DNA from: Alphaproteobacteria bacterium
GTDB lineage: Bacteria > Pseudomonadota > Alphaproteobacteria > ATCC43930 > CGMCC-115725
Length of the DNA: 64,000 bases
Reading direction: 5' to 3'
Assembly (NCBI GenBank): GCA_030041385.1
Contig: JASHNY010000171.1
Coordinates: 60,882 to 124,881 of the forward strand
A program made the translations under genes and the position numbers. Below are positions 38,875-49,108 of this stretch, one piece after another (the stretch's first letter is position 1; each line of letters begins with the position of its first letter). The notes beneath the pieces are model-generated. The model saw nothing but the letters and a program-made list of their open reading frames with translations. It had not been told where the DNA came from and made no database searches.

Positions 38875-39921
38875 ATGAAGGCTCGTTGCGGTACGCTCGT
38901 CGTGGCATTCCGGCTCACGGCCATCCTTTGTCTGGTGGCTCTCTGCCGGAGCGCCGGCGCTGCCACACCAGACCAGCGGCCGTTTACCATCGCCGTGTTC
39001 CAAAGCGAGGCGTATCTCGCGGATTACGTCGCCAAGGATGAAGGTTTTGGCGCCAAGCATGGCCTCGATATCAAGTTTGTGACCCCGTCAAACGGCGCCG
39101 CTGCCGCGCAGTTGATGCTCGCCGGAACTGTCGACGGCTGGGCGACCGATCCGCTGATCATCCTGGGCGCCGCGGCTCAAGGCTATGGCATCAGGATGGC
39201 GGGCGTACTCGCCCCTGCGCTCAGCTACTGGGTCCTTGTCTCTAAGCGCGATCAATGGCCGAACGCCAATGCGCCGCTCGGCGAGAAGATCGCGGCGCTC
39301 AAGGGCAAAAGGATCGGCGTTTCGGGTATCGGCGCCGGAACCGATCATGCGCTTCTGCTATTGCTCAAGACCGGGCACCTCGCGGCCTCAGACGTAACGC
39401 GCATCGGCATCGGCCAACAGGAAGCGGCGATCGGACAGCTCGATGCCGGGCGCATCGACGCCTTTGTCTCATTCGCGTTGGCCGGAAACGCCATAATCGA
39501 GCGGCAGACGGGCGCGCGCCTCTATCTCACGACGCAAGACCCCGGGCTGCCGGCCTCGGTGCGGGGAATCCCGTTCATTGCCTTTGCGGTCTCCGCGTCG
39601 CTCGCGGCGAAGGATCCGGGGGTTGTTGCGCGGTGGCTGGCGGCGGAGCAGGATGCGCTGGCATGGATTCATGCGCACCCGGACCAGGCAGCCACACTTC
39701 TGAACAAGCATGTCTTCAATGGCCAGCATCCGACGCTGGCCAAATCGATCGTGCCGCAGATGTGGCACACGTATTTTCAAAGCACACCCGCGGGCTTCAA
39801 GGTGGCGCCGGCGAGCTACAAGGCCTTGCTCGATGCGGGCACCGAACTCGGCATCGTCCCCGCGCCGCAAAAAGTCACCTACGATCGCGTTGTGATACCG
39901 GCGGCGCGTGCAGGCAACTAG
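38875..39921 (+). CDS. ABC transporter substrate-binding protein (NMT1/SsuA-like)
   Basis: Signal peptide; FTIAVFQSEAYLADYVAKDEGFGAKHGLDIKFVTPSNGAAAAQLMLAGTVDGWATDPL; KGKRIGVSGIGAGTDHALLLLL. Confidence 0.88.
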   Translation: MKARCGTLVVAFRLTAILCLVALCRSAGAATPDQRPFTIAVFQSEAYLADYVAKDEGFGAKHGLDIKFVTPSNGAAAAQLMLAGTVDGWATDPLIILGAAAQGYGIRMAGVLAPALSYWVLVSKRDQWPNANAPLGEKIAALKGKRIGVSGIGAGTDHALLLLLKTGHLAASDVTRIGIGQQEAAIGQLDAGRIDAFVSFALAGNAIIERQTGARLYLTTQDPGLPASVRGIPFIAFAVSASLAAKDPGVVARWLAAEQDALAWIHAHPDQAATLLNKHVFNGQHPTLAKSIVPQMWHTYFQSTPAGFKVAPASYKALLDAGTELGIVPAPQKVTYDRVVIPAARAGN

Positions 39922-40813
39922 CATTGCGTCGTGCCGCGTTTTCCGTGAGGTAGCGTCCGTGACCTACGCCGTTGGAGCCGTCGATGGTCCGGTCGTCAAC
40001 ACAACAGCGCTGCCGGCCGCACCGCCGCGCGGTGTGCACGTGTCGTTATCCGGGATCCGGCACGGCTTTATGCATGGCGAACGCGTCGTTCACGCGATCT
40101 GGGATGTCGATCTCGAGGTAAACCCGGGGGAATTTGTGTGCCTGGTCGGCCCGTCCGGCTGCGGGAAGACGACGTTGCTCGGCATGGTGGCCGGGCTGGT
40201 GCACCCCTGCGAAGGCCGCGTCACGCTGGGCGGCAGGCCGGTGCGATCGACCTCCTCCGAGACCGCTTACATGCTCGCTCGCGACGCCCTGCTGCCGTGG
40301 CTGACAGCACGCGAGAATGTCGAACTCGGCCTCGCGGTGCGCGGCATGGCGCGACCGGAGCGCCGCGAAATCGCCACCGAATGGCTGCGCCGGGTCGGAC
40401 TGGCAGGGTTTGAAGGATCGAGCATCCGCCGTCTGTCGCAAGGCATGCGGCAAAGAGTGGCGATCGCGCGCACATTGGCGTTAAAGCCGACCTGCATCCT
40501 GATGGACGAGCCGTTCGCGGCGCTCGACGCCCAGACGCGGGTTCTTGTGCAGAAGGAATTCGTCTCGCTGTGGGAGACCGACCGGCCGACCGTCATTTTC
40601 GTGACTCACGATCTCTCCGAGGCGATCCTCCTGGGTGACCGCATCGTCCTCATGAGCAGGCGGCCCGGGCGGATCGTTGCCGACGTCTGCATCGAGACGC
40701 CCCGACCGCGGGATCTCGACGCCCCGTTCTCCAATGATGGCTTCGAGGCCTATTACGGGGGGCTGGTGAGCCGTCTGCGGCACGAGGTGCACGGCATGGA
40801 AAGCGACACATAA
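39908..40813 (+). CDS. ABC transporter ATP-binding protein (SsuB/TauB/NrtD-like)
   Basis: Walker A VGPSGCGKTTLL; signature RLSQGMRQRVAIARTL; Walker B CILMDEPFAALDAQTR; THDLSEAILLGDRIVLMSRRPGRI. Start codon uncertain. Confidence 0.94.
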   Translation: MQATSIASCRVFREVASVTYAVGAVDGPVVNTTALPAAPPRGVHVSLSGIRHGFMHGERVVHAIWDVDLEVNPGEFVCLVGPSGCGKTTLLGMVAGLVHPCEGRVTLGGRPVRSTSSETAYMLARDALLPWLTARENVELGLAVRGMARPERREIATEWLRRVGLAGFEGSSIRRLSQGMRQRVAIARTLALKPTCILMDEPFAALDAQTRVLVQKEFVSLWETDRPTVIFVTHDLSEAILLGDRIVLMSRRPGRIVADVCIETPRPRDLDAPFSNDGFEAYYGGLVSRLRHEVHGMESDT

Positions 40814-40830
40814 CGGTCCGAGGGGCGCTC

Positions 40831-41685
40831 GTGCAACTGTTCGACACTGGCGTGCATGCGACTGTCATCGACAATTTCGACCGGGTGCTGATCGACGCAA
40901 GACAGCGCAAGAAAAGACGTGATTCAGCGCTGGTCAAACTCATCGGGGCAGGCATTCTGGTAGTCTTCCTCGGCGCGTGGGAGCTCGCGTACCTAACGGG
41001 GCTCGTCAAGCCGATTTTCATCAGCGACCCGCAGGACGTAGCGGCGGCGCTGTGGTCGTTGCTGAACATGCCGGAGACGTGGAGCGGGATGTTGGCAACC
41101 TTTTCCGCCGCGCTGGGTGGGCTCGTCGCCGGGGCGCTTCTCGGCATCGGCTGGGGAATCGTGCTGGCTCATATGCCGGTATTGCGGCGGGCAATGCGCC
41201 CCTACCTGACGATTTTCAACGCGTTCCCGCGCCCGGCCTTCGCGCCGATCTTTATCATGTGGTTCGGTCTGGGGGCCCTGCCGAAGATCACAGTGGCCGT
41301 GACCATCGTTTTCTTCGTGCTTCTCTATAACACGATGGTTGGGATTCTCAGTGTCGACCCCGATATCGAGTTTCTGTCTCGCTCGCTCGGGATGTCGAAA
41401 TGGCAAAGGTTCCGCATGGTGGAACTGCCGCACGCGATGCCGACCATCGTGGCGGGACTGCGGCTGGGTGCGGTTTATTCGGTCTTGGGCGTCGTCGTTT
41501 CGGAGATTGTCGCCGCTCACGAAGGTTTGGGGCAACTTCTGGTGCAATATACCAACCAGTTTGCCATCGCGGCCTCGTTTGCGGTTCTGGCGCTGATGGC
41601 GTTGCTGGCCGTCATCCTTGACTTCGGCGTTTCGCTGATTCAGCGCCGGTTGTCGTGGTCTCGGGAGCCGGGGCTGGAAGCATAG
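40831..41685 (+). CDS. ABC transporter permease (SsuC/TauC-like, GTG start)
   Basis: Hydrophobic; FNAFPRPAFAPIFIMWFGLGALPKITVAVTIVFFVLLYNTMVGI; AMPTIVAGLRLGAVYSVLGVVVSEIVAAHEGLGQLL. Confidence 0.94.
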   Translation: MQLFDTGVHATVIDNFDRVLIDARQRKKRRDSALVKLIGAGILVVFLGAWELAYLTGLVKPIFISDPQDVAAALWSLLNMPETWSGMLATFSAALGGLVAGALLGIGWGIVLAHMPVLRRAMRPYLTIFNAFPRPAFAPIFIMWFGLGALPKITVAVTIVFFVLLYNTMVGILSVDPDIEFLSRSLGMSKWQRFRMVELPHAMPTIVAGLRLGAVYSVLGVVVSEIVAAHEGLGQLLVQYTNQFAIAASFAVLALMALLAVILDFGVSLIQRRLSWSREPGLEA

Positions 41686-41753
41686 CCGCACTGGCGAGAC
41701 CGGCCGACCCCGATGCTCCGTTTCCGTCACCCCGCGGCGCGGCGCAAAACAGA

Positions 41754-42380
41754 TCAGACATCGCTGACTTCAAGATCGGGATGCAATATCGGCCGATAGC
41801 CGGCGCGCATGGCGCGCAAAGTGGACGGCGGGGTCAAGAGGGCGGCGACGCGAGGGATTTGTTGCGCGGCCTCGTATCCCTGCTCGGTCCAGCGGAACGC
41901 GCGGCCGTGCGCCAGGGTGTAGGCCTCACCGGCGGCGGTAATCACCGCGCCGTCCGGCAGCTCGCCGACCGGTACGGGTAGCGGATGGACTCGCTTGCGG
42001 CCGCGGTCCAGCCGCTCTGCGTGCAATACCGCATCGATTTCGCGCGCCGACGGCACCCTCCCCTGCCTCGCGTCGGCCCAGGCGGCGCGAAATGCTTCGG
42101 CATCCCGGCGGCGACAGAAAAAGCACGGGCGGTGACCGGCGGCGAGCGCGACCGCCTCATCCAGAAAGAACAGCTCAGTCCAGCTTCTGCCGCCCATGAC
42201 GCTGCGGCGCCGGCCTTTGTAATCGAGAACGCAAATCAGCCACGCCTTGGTCGTCCAGCGCCTCCGGAGCAACGCTTTGGTGGCCGGGTCGTGGATAATC
42301 CCGCGGTTGCCGGTAAAGCGGCCCCGCTGCGCTATCGCGAGGATATCGCCAAAGGGGGTTACCCGGTTCTGCAACGGCAT
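41754..42380 (-). CDS. Conserved hypothetical protein
   Basis: 208-aa frame with natural composition; AGHRPCFFCRRRDAEAFRAAW (CxxC) motif. Confidence 0.65.
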   Translation of the reverse strand: MPLQNRVTPFGDILAIAQRGRFTGNRGIIHDPATKALLRRRWTTKAWLICVLDYKGRRRSVMGGRSWTELFFLDEAVALAAGHRPCFFCRRRDAEAFRAAWADARQGRVPSAREIDAVLHAERLDRGRKRVHPLPVPVGELPDGAVITAAGEAYTLAHGRAFRWTEQGYEAAQQIPRVAALLTPPSTLRAMRAGYRPILHPDLEVSDV

Positions 42381-42663
42381 CGGCCGAATCCCTGCGCGCG
42401 CATGGCGACCCCGCGGTCAGCTTCAGCTTGCGGGGATCGGATGCTCAAGGCCTGAAAATACCCCATAACCGACCTTCGCGGCCCTCGCCCTCGGCGTGCG
42501 CGGAATTCCCGCCTTGTTCTGTAGAAGCGCGGCGGCTTTTTTGGACCTCAATACCGTGGCGGCGGATGCGGCCGGACTTGACGATTAACAGTATCGAAAG
42601 CCAATATCGATTATCGAAATGATTGCAGGCGCGGCCAGTGTCCCAAGGAGCACGGAGGGGTCG

Positions 42664-43887
42664 ATGACTGCGGTCGGCGAAGCGGCCGAGACGGCCGGCA
42701 AGCCCGGTTCGCCGTTCGAGGTCTTACGGATTTTCACCAGGCTCGGGCTGACGTGCTTTGGCGGGCCGATAGCCCATCTCGGTTTCTTCCGTACCGAATT
42801 CGTCGAAAAGCGAGGCTGGCTGGGCGAAACGCACTATGCCGATGTCGTGGCCCTGAGCCAGTTTCTTCCGGGGCCGGCGAGCAGCAAGGTCGGCATCACC
42901 ATCGGGGTGTTGCGCGCGGGCATTCCGGGCGCGCTCGCCGCGTGGATCGGCTTTACCTTGCCGTCGGCATTGGCGCTGATCCTGTTTGGATATGGGGTGA
43001 GCGCATTCGGCCATCTTGGCGGCGCCGCATGGCTGCACGGGCTGAAGATCGTCGCCGTCGCCGTCGTCGCGCAGGCGGTCTGGGGGATGGCACGAAACCT
43101 CTGCCCCGACCGCGAGCGGGCAACAATCGCGGTGGCGGCGGCGGCGCTCGCGCTCGCGGTGCCGTCAACGATCGGCCAGGTCGGCGCAATCGTGGTCGGC
43201 GGTCTGATCGGATGGCGCCTCTTGCCGGGCGAAATTGTGCCGCTGATCCCGCTGCCGGTCCGGATCAGCCGTTGGTGGTCCACGCTCTCGATTGTTCTGT
43301 TCTTCGGGTTTCTGATCGGACTGCCGGTCGCAGTTGCCGCCACCAACAATCATGTCCTGGATATTTTTAACGGCTTCTATCGATCCGGTTCGCTGGTTTT
43401 CGGCGGCGGCCATGTTGTGCTGCCCTTGCTGCAGGCTACCGTCGTTCCGCGCGGCTGGGTCAGCAACGACACGTTCCTGGCTGGCTACGGAGCGGCGCAG
43501 GCAGTGCCGGGGCCGCTGTTCACTTTCTCGGCGTACCTGGGCACGGTCATGCGGCCGGCACCGAACGGCTGGCTTGGCGGGGCAATCTGCCTGATCGGCA
43601 TCTTTCTGCCGTCGTTCTTCCTCGCCATCGGGCCGCTCCACCTGTGGAACTGGTTCCGCCAGCACCCGGCGATGCGATCGGTGCTGAAGGGCGTAAACGC
43701 CGCCGTGGTCGGGCTTTTGCTGGCGGCACTCTACAACCCCGTCTGGACCAGCGCGATCCACTCCCCGGCTGATTTTGCCGTGGCGGTTGTGGCGTTCCTG
43801 CTGTTGACGATGTGGGCCGTGCCGCCGTGGCTGGTCGTGATCCTCGGCGCCCTCGGCACCTCGGGGCTTGCGTCGATCACATCATAA
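42664..43887 (+). CDS. chrA: Chromate efflux transporter
   Basis: FTRLGLTCFGGPIAHLGFFRTEFVEKRGWL; VVALSQFLPGPASSKVGITIGVLRAGIPGALAAWIGFTLPSAL; duplicated second half FGGGHVVLPLLQ...YGAAQAVPGPLFTFSAYLG. Confidence 0.93.
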   Translation: MTAVGEAAETAGKPGSPFEVLRIFTRLGLTCFGGPIAHLGFFRTEFVEKRGWLGETHYADVVALSQFLPGPASSKVGITIGVLRAGIPGALAAWIGFTLPSALALILFGYGVSAFGHLGGAAWLHGLKIVAVAVVAQAVWGMARNLCPDRERATIAVAAAALALAVPSTIGQVGAIVVGGLIGWRLLPGEIVPLIPLPVRISRWWSTLSIVLFFGFLIGLPVAVAATNNHVLDIFNGFYRSGSLVFGGGHVVLPLLQATVVPRGWVSNDTFLAGYGAAQAVPGPLFTFSAYLGTVMRPAPNGWLGGAICLIGIFLPSFFLAIGPLHLWNWFRQHPAMRSVLKGVNAAVVGLLLAALYNPVWTSAIHSPADFAVAVVAFLLLTMWAVPPWLVVILGALGTSGLASITS

Positions 43888-43926
43888 AGCGGCCAAGGCT
43901 GGCGGAGTGGTGGGCAAGGCGCCGGG

Positions 43927-44775
43927 CTATTGCGAGTGTTCGAAAGGATAAATGATTTGTCGCCAAAACGTGGCTGGCGCCGCTTCCCGCAGGCCATAAC
44001 GCACGGGCATCGACCGATCGGCCGGCAGGAAGAACGTTCCAAATAAAAGGTCGAAAATCACCAGATGGGGTGCAAAATTTTTGTTGTAGGTTTCGCTATC
44101 ATTGCAGTGATGCCAATGATGAAATGCCGGGCTCGCAACCACCCAGCGCAGTGGACCGAAGCTGATCTTGACGTTTGCGTGATTCAAGAACCCTTGGAAC
44201 CCCAGGACAATCGTGTATGCGACAAGCGGTGCGGCAGAGAAGCCGAGGAAGAAGATCGGCACAAATTGAGCGCAATCGCCGGCTATCTTGTCGAGCGGAT
44301 GGAGCCGGACATTCGCCAGCCAATCCAGCCGCGGCGAGCAGTGATGAACTTTATGGAACCGCCACAGCCATGAAAACCTGTGGATCAAGCGGTGATACCA
44401 ATAGGCGATAAAGTCGCTTACCAGCAAAACTTCAATGAATTGAAGCCAGGCCGGTTGCGCCGCCACAGCAGCCCCTGTATCGACCCCGGTGATCTGGCGC
44501 ATGAGCAGCATCGCCGACAGGCTGAGGCCATCCGAAAATTTGCCGACGAAACAGCCGGCAATGTAGTAGGTGACATCGGTGAGCCATCCGGGACGAAACA
44601 CGGGCTGCCGGAGATAGAGTGCAAACCACCGCTCCAGCGGCACGAAAACAAGCGCAAACATTGCGAACCCAACGACGATCTCAAAGGCCACGGGGGCGGA
44701 CACGGGGATTTCCTCCGAAGCTTCTTCGTGGTCGGCTTTGGGCTCTGGCTCAATCCAAGCTGCGGATCCCGGCAA
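43927..44775 (-). CDS. Sterol desaturase/fatty acid hydroxylase family protein
   Basis: His-box pattern YWYHRLIHRFSWLWRFHKVHHCSPRLDW ... SPAFHHWHH. Confidence 0.9.
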   Translation of the reverse strand: MPGSAAWIEPEPKADHEEASEEIPVSAPVAFEIVVGFAMFALVFVPLERWFALYLRQPVFRPGWLTDVTYYIAGCFVGKFSDGLSLSAMLLMRQITGVDTGAAVAAQPAWLQFIEVLLVSDFIAYWYHRLIHRFSWLWRFHKVHHCSPRLDWLANVRLHPLDKIAGDCAQFVPIFFLGFSAAPLVAYTIVLGFQGFLNHANVKISFGPLRWVVASPAFHHWHHCNDSETYNKNFAPHLVIFDLLFGTFFLPADRSMPVRYGLREAAPATFWRQIIYPFEHSQ

Positions 44776-44803
44776 CAGCCCTGCTAGCGGTCCAATTCAG
44801 ACG

Positions 44804-44890
44804 AATGAATCCCGACCGTCATTCCGGGGCGGCCCACAGGGCCGAGCTGCGCGGCGCTCCGGAATGACGCAAGTGACGGGTTTCAAATGT
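44804..44890. repeat. Dispersed intergenic palindromic repeat, copy 1 (inverted relative to copy at 51667)
   Basis: AATGAATCCCGACCGTCATTCCGGGGCGGCC (44804-44834) is the exact reverse complement of 51773-51803; CTGCGCGGCGCTCCGGAATGAC (44847-44868) is the reverse complement of 51689-51710. Confidence 0.85.
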
Positions 44891-44904
44891 CAGATTCCCA
44901 ACCA

Positions 44905-45822
44905 CTAGGGTTGTGGAAAGCTGGCCGCGACATCCGACATCGGCTTAATGTCGATCGTGATATAGCCGCTGCTCGGCCGGTTGAGGTCCTGTATCAGAAG
45001 AAAGATTACCGATACGGCAGCTGCCATTATATAGATCGGCAGACGTGTCCTCAGATTCTGCACACCTCTATTGTACCCCGAAAGAAATATTGCGGAGATT
45101 GCCATCGCATACAGCACCGCGAGAACGATGATTGGTAGGTGGCTTTGTGCTGCAATTAAATTATTTTCCTGATTGTCAATCATTTCATTCAAAGTCGTGA
45201 TGAAAACTCCGACCGGAACCATATTCTGGTTTTCGGCGGCAATGGCCTTGACCTCTTGCCATAGCGATTTCTGAATTGCATCGGAGCGTGCAACAGCGGC
45301 GGACAGGCGATCAGGCGTTGTAGTTCGGGGTGCCAGATCAAGACGCACCTGCAGGTAGTCGCGCAATAGTCCGAGGACACGCTTGTCATGCGGCGCCGGC
45401 AAAAGAACGGCACGAAGCGCTGTTGTTCCGATGGAATTCGCCTCGTTCAATACGGCGTCGCGCCGCGCCTCGTAGCGCGCCAGCGCAATTGAAAACGTAA
45501 ATCCGATCATCAGTGCGAGCAGCCCCAGCATCGCCGCTTCCAACGTAGACGAGGGGTCGGCGCCGCGGCGGCTCGCGCGGGCACCCAAATGTCGGCCGAG
45601 CTCGGCGCTGCCGAACAGCGCGACCAGGCTCGCCACCAGGGCCAGAACAAGCGGCAATTGAGTGAGCTGTGGGGCCACTATACGGGTATTCCCTGAGTGA
45701 CGGCGAAGCCTGAGTTGCGCAATAACACCACCTTGAGCGTCGCTTGGATGTAAAAATCGGCGGCGCCCCTTGCAGCAGCTAATCAAAGGCCGTTGCGCGC
45801 AAACGGCCTTGACCTGGATCAA
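44905..45822 (-). CDS. DUF4239-like membrane protein
   Basis: Two N-terminal TM helices, GLLALMIGFTFSIALARYEARRDAVLNEANSIGTTALRAVLLP, two C-terminal TM helices. Start codon uncertain. Confidence 0.78.
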   Translation of the reverse strand: MIQVKAVCAQRPLISCCKGRRRFLHPSDAQGGVIAQLRLRRHSGNTRIVAPQLTQLPLVLALVASLVALFGSAELGRHLGARASRRGADPSSTLEAAMLGLLALMIGFTFSIALARYEARRDAVLNEANSIGTTALRAVLLPAPHDKRVLGLLRDYLQVRLDLAPRTTTPDRLSAAVARSDAIQKSLWQEVKAIAAENQNMVPVGVFITTLNEMIDNQENNLIAAQSHLPIIVLAVLYAMAISAIFLSGYNRGVQNLRTRLPIYIMAAAVSVIFLLIQDLNRPSSGYITIDIKPMSDVAASFPQP

Positions 45823-45834
45823 AAGACCGATCGG

Positions 45835-46554
45835 TCAGAGCCGGCGCCGCGTGAGCTCGAGCGTGACGAGGCGAGCCAGCAACGTGGCCGGGAAAAGCTG
45901 GCCGATTATAGCCTCCAGATTGGCCAGGGAGCGAACGATAGGATGGATCGGAACAACGTCGCCGTAGCCGACCGATGTCAGCGTGACAAAGCTGAAATAA
46001 AGGATCGTCCCGGCCGCCTGCCATGATGGCGTGCCGACTGGAATACCGCCCAGCGCCGTCGGCAGCAGGTTCCAGGCCAGTCTGTACGCGCCACTGAAAG
46101 TCACCCCGAGATCCAAATACAGCACGATGGCGCCGAGCACCCGGTGGGGGGTCACTTCTCCCGGCGCGAATACGGCCGAACCGATCAGATATGCAGCAAT
46201 AATTGACCCGGTCAGCATGCCGATTTGCGCCGACAAGAAAAGCGATGGCGACGGGAGGAAGAAGTTGCAGAGCGAGCCGGCCAGTGCCACCAGCATCGCG
46301 CCCGCGGCGATACCGGCGATCAGCCGGGTGCGGGAAATCAGGACGACCAGAACACTTAACGCAAGGAGCATCACCTCGAGCGCCACCCGCGCCTCGGTGC
46401 TGCCCGTTGCGACCAGTGGAGCGGCCAGAAAGACGATCAGGCACAACAACCCGAGCATGGTGGTGAGCGCCCGATCCCGAAGCGTGTCCCACCATGACCC
46501 GCCGCCCTCTCCATCCGGCAAGGCGTCGGCGTCAGTTTGCGTCCTGAGCCGCAC
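45835..46554 (-). CDS. Two-TM-pore potassium/ion channel family protein
   Basis: Selectivity-filter-like ILYFSFVTLTSVGYGDVVPIHPIVRSLANLEAIIGQLFPATLLARLV. Confidence 0.88.
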   Translation of the reverse strand: MRLRTQTDADALPDGEGGGSWWDTLRDRALTTMLGLLCLIVFLAAPLVATGSTEARVALEVMLLALSVLVVLISRTRLIAGIAAGAMLVALAGSLCNFFLPSPSLFLSAQIGMLTGSIIAAYLIGSAVFAPGEVTPHRVLGAIVLYLDLGVTFSGAYRLAWNLLPTALGGIPVGTPSWQAAGTILYFSFVTLTSVGYGDVVPIHPIVRSLANLEAIIGQLFPATLLARLVTLELTRRRL

Positions 46555-49108
46555 GGTAGGCCTCCCTCAGCTTTTGCTCGTCTTCCGACGTCAGTTTCGG
46601 CGGCTCGACCGAGACCGTCAGCTTGGTGATCTTGCCGGTGAAGGCGAACGGCACCTGGTAGTCGTGGTCGTCTATCGAGGTGCCGGTGTCCGAGCCGATG
46701 TCGAACGTCTCGTCGATCGGAAGTGTAAGCGGTACGGTGCGCTCCAGGGTCTGCGTCGACACCGCCTTGCCGTCGATCTTGAACGTTCCGGTACCGGGCC
46801 GCCCGATGCCGCTCAAGTTGTTGAATGCCAGCGTGGCAAAGCCCAACCCATCATATTTGAAGTCGTATTCGAGCGTGTGCTTGCCCGGGGCCAACGCTTC
46901 GGTACCTTCCCATCGCACACGTTTAAGCCCGAGGAGGTTCCACAGGAAGATCGGCTTGCCTTTCAGCAGGTAGAGGCCGTAGCCGCCGAACCGCCCGCCA
47001 TCGGTGACGATCATCCCCTCGGCGCCGCCCTGCGGCACCTCGATCGCGGCGGTGATCGTGTACGACGTGTTCAGCAAAGTCGGGGCCGTACCGTGCGGAA
47101 TGCCGGTTACCGGCTCGCCGGAATAGGTGAACAGCCGGCGTCCGGCCGACATCGATGGCCGCGGCGTCACCACGCGCGTCGCCACCGACGTGTCGAGCGG
47201 CAGCACCTGGTACTTGGCGAACTCGGCGAACATCAGATCGGTCAGTTCACGCATTTTGTCAGGATGGACGTCCGCCACGTCGCTGAACTGCGTCCAGTCG
47301 TTGCGCAGATCGTAGAGTTCGAATTTGAACGCGGTGGCGGGGTTTTCGATCGCCTTGCCGAGAATCTGCCAAGGCGGCCGCCTCGGCACCGCGCTCAGCA
47401 TCCAGCCGTCATGATAAAGGCCCTGCACGCCGAACATCTCGAAGTACTGGGTGAGATGGGTCGACGGCTTGCCGGCGTCGGCCTTGTCGAAACTGTAGGT
47501 CATGCTGACGCCTTCGACCGGCTTCTGCGCGACGCCATCGACCATGTTTGGCGCCGCAATGCCGGCCGCTTCCAGGATCGTCGGCATGATGTCGACGACA
47601 TGGTGAAACTGCCAGCGGATGCCGCCCTTGTCAGTGATCCGTGCCGGCCACGAGATCGCCATGCCCTGCCGCGTGCCGCCAAAGAACGACGGGATCTGCT
47701 TTGTCCATTTGTAGGGCGAGTCGAACGCCCAGGCCCACGGCACCGCGAAGTGGTTGTAGGTTTCGCTGCTGCCCCAAACGTCGTAGTAATATTTCAACTG
47801 ATCGGCCACAGAGACTTCGACGCCGTTGAACGCCAAGACCTCGCTCGGCGTGCCGTTGAGGCCACCCTCGGCCGAGGCGCCGTTGTCGCCGCTGATGTAG
47901 ATGATCAGCGTGTTGTCGAGCTTGCCGAGGTCCGCGACCGCCTGGATGACCCGGCCGATCTCGTAGTCGGTATAGGCGAGGAATGCGCCATAGACGTCCG
48001 CCTGACGGATGAACAGTTTCTTTTCGTCGGCGGTCAGCGTGTCCCACCGCTTCAGCAGATCATCCGGCCAAGGTGTCAGCTTGGCATCCTGCGGGATCAC
48101 GCCGAGCTTTTTCTGGTTCTCGTAGATCTGATCGCGGACCGCATTCCACCCCTTGTCGAAGAGATGCAGGTCGCTGATCTTCTTGATCCACTCGGGTGTC
48201 GCATGATGCGGCGCATGGGTCGCGCCGGGGACGTAGTAGCAGAAGAACGGCAGGTCGGGGTTGAGGTCGTTGAGCTGGTTGAGCCAGTGGATCGCGTCAT
48301 CCGCCATCGCCGTCACAAGGTTCCACTGCGGCTTGCCGACATAGGGATAGATGGCCGTGGTGTTGCGGAACAGGTTGGGTTCCCACTGGCTCGTATCGCC
48401 GCCGACAAAGCCGTAGAAATATTCGAACCCCATGCCGATCGGCCACTGGTCGAACGGTCCCGCCTGGCTTGCCTGGAAGGCTGGCGTGTTGTGGTTCTTG
48501 CCGAACCAGGAGGTGCGATAGCCGTGCTCGCGCAGGATGCGCCCGATCGTCGTGCAGTTTTTATCGATGATGCTGTTGTAGCCGGGATAGCCGGTCGCCT
48601 GCTCGGAGACGACGCCGAACCCCGCCGAATGGTGGTTGCGCCCGGTGATCAGCGCCGCGCGGGTCGGCGAGCACAGCGCGCAGGAATGGAAATTGGTGTA
48701 GCGCAGCCCGTTCGCCGCGATGCGGTCGAGCGCCGGCGTCGGAATGACCCCGCCGAAGGTGCTCGGTGCACCAAAGCCGACATCGTCGGTCATGATCAAG
48801 AGGATGTTGGGCGCGCCCTTTGGGGGCACGATTCGTGGCTGCCACCACGGCATCGATTGTGCGGCGTTGAGGTCGATCGTGCCTCCCCACGGCAGGTCGG
48901 CCGGCGGCAGCACGTCGCCCGGGATCGTTCGGGTCCCGGCCGGCGATCCGATGGCCGTGCCTTGGGCCGCTGCTGGAGCAGGGCCGGGAGCGGCGGCACG
49001 GCCCGCAGTTGCCGCCTGCGCATTGGCCCCCTTGGGCAGCAAGGCGCTGCCGAATGCCGTCGCGAGAGCCGCCTTCGCGGTGGAGAGGAACAAGTCCCGC
49101 CGGTTCAT
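46532..49108 (-). CDS. Arylsulfatase (type I Cys sulfatase) with Tat-like signal
   Basis: MNRRDLFLSTAKAALATAFG; APNILLIMTDDVGFGAPSTFGGVIPTPALDRIAANGLRYTNFHSCALCSPTRAALITGRNHHSAGFG (CSPTR). Confidence 0.95.
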   Translation of the reverse strand: MNRRDLFLSTAKAALATAFGSALLPKGANAQAATAGRAAAPGPAPAAAQGTAIGSPAGTRTIPGDVLPPADLPWGGTIDLNAAQSMPWWQPRIVPPKGAPNILLIMTDDVGFGAPSTFGGVIPTPALDRIAANGLRYTNFHSCALCSPTRAALITGRNHHSAGFGVVSEQATGYPGYNSIIDKNCTTIGRILREHGYRTSWFGKNHNTPAFQASQAGPFDQWPIGMGFEYFYGFVGGDTSQWEPNLFRNTTAIYPYVGKPQWNLVTAMADDAIHWLNQLNDLNPDLPFFCYYVPGATHAPHHATPEWIKKISDLHLFDKGWNAVRDQIYENQKKLGVIPQDAKLTPWPDDLLKRWDTLTADEKKLFIRQADVYGAFLAYTDYEIGRVIQAVADLGKLDNTLIIYISGDNGASAEGGLNGTPSEVLAFNGVEVSVADQLKYYYDVWGSSETYNHFAVPWAWAFDSPYKWTKQIPSFFGGTRQGMAISWPARITDKGGIRWQFHHVVDIMPTILEAAGIAAPNMVDGVAQKPVEGVSMTYSFDKADAGKPSTHLTQYFEMFGVQGLYHDGWMLSAVPRRPPWQILGKAIENPATAFKFELYDLRNDWTQFSDVADVHPDKMRELTDLMFAEFAKYQVLPLDTSVATRVVTPRPSMSAGRRLFTYSGEPVTGIPHGTAPTLLNTSYTITAAIEVPQGGAEGMIVTDGGRFGGYGLYLLKGKPIFLWNLLGLKRVRWEGTEALAPGKHTLEYDFKYDGLGFATLAFNNLSGIGRPGTGTFKIDGKAVSTQTLERTVPLTLPIDETFDIGSDTGTSIDDHDYQVPFAFTGKITKLTVSVEPPKLTSEDEQKLREAYRAAQDAN

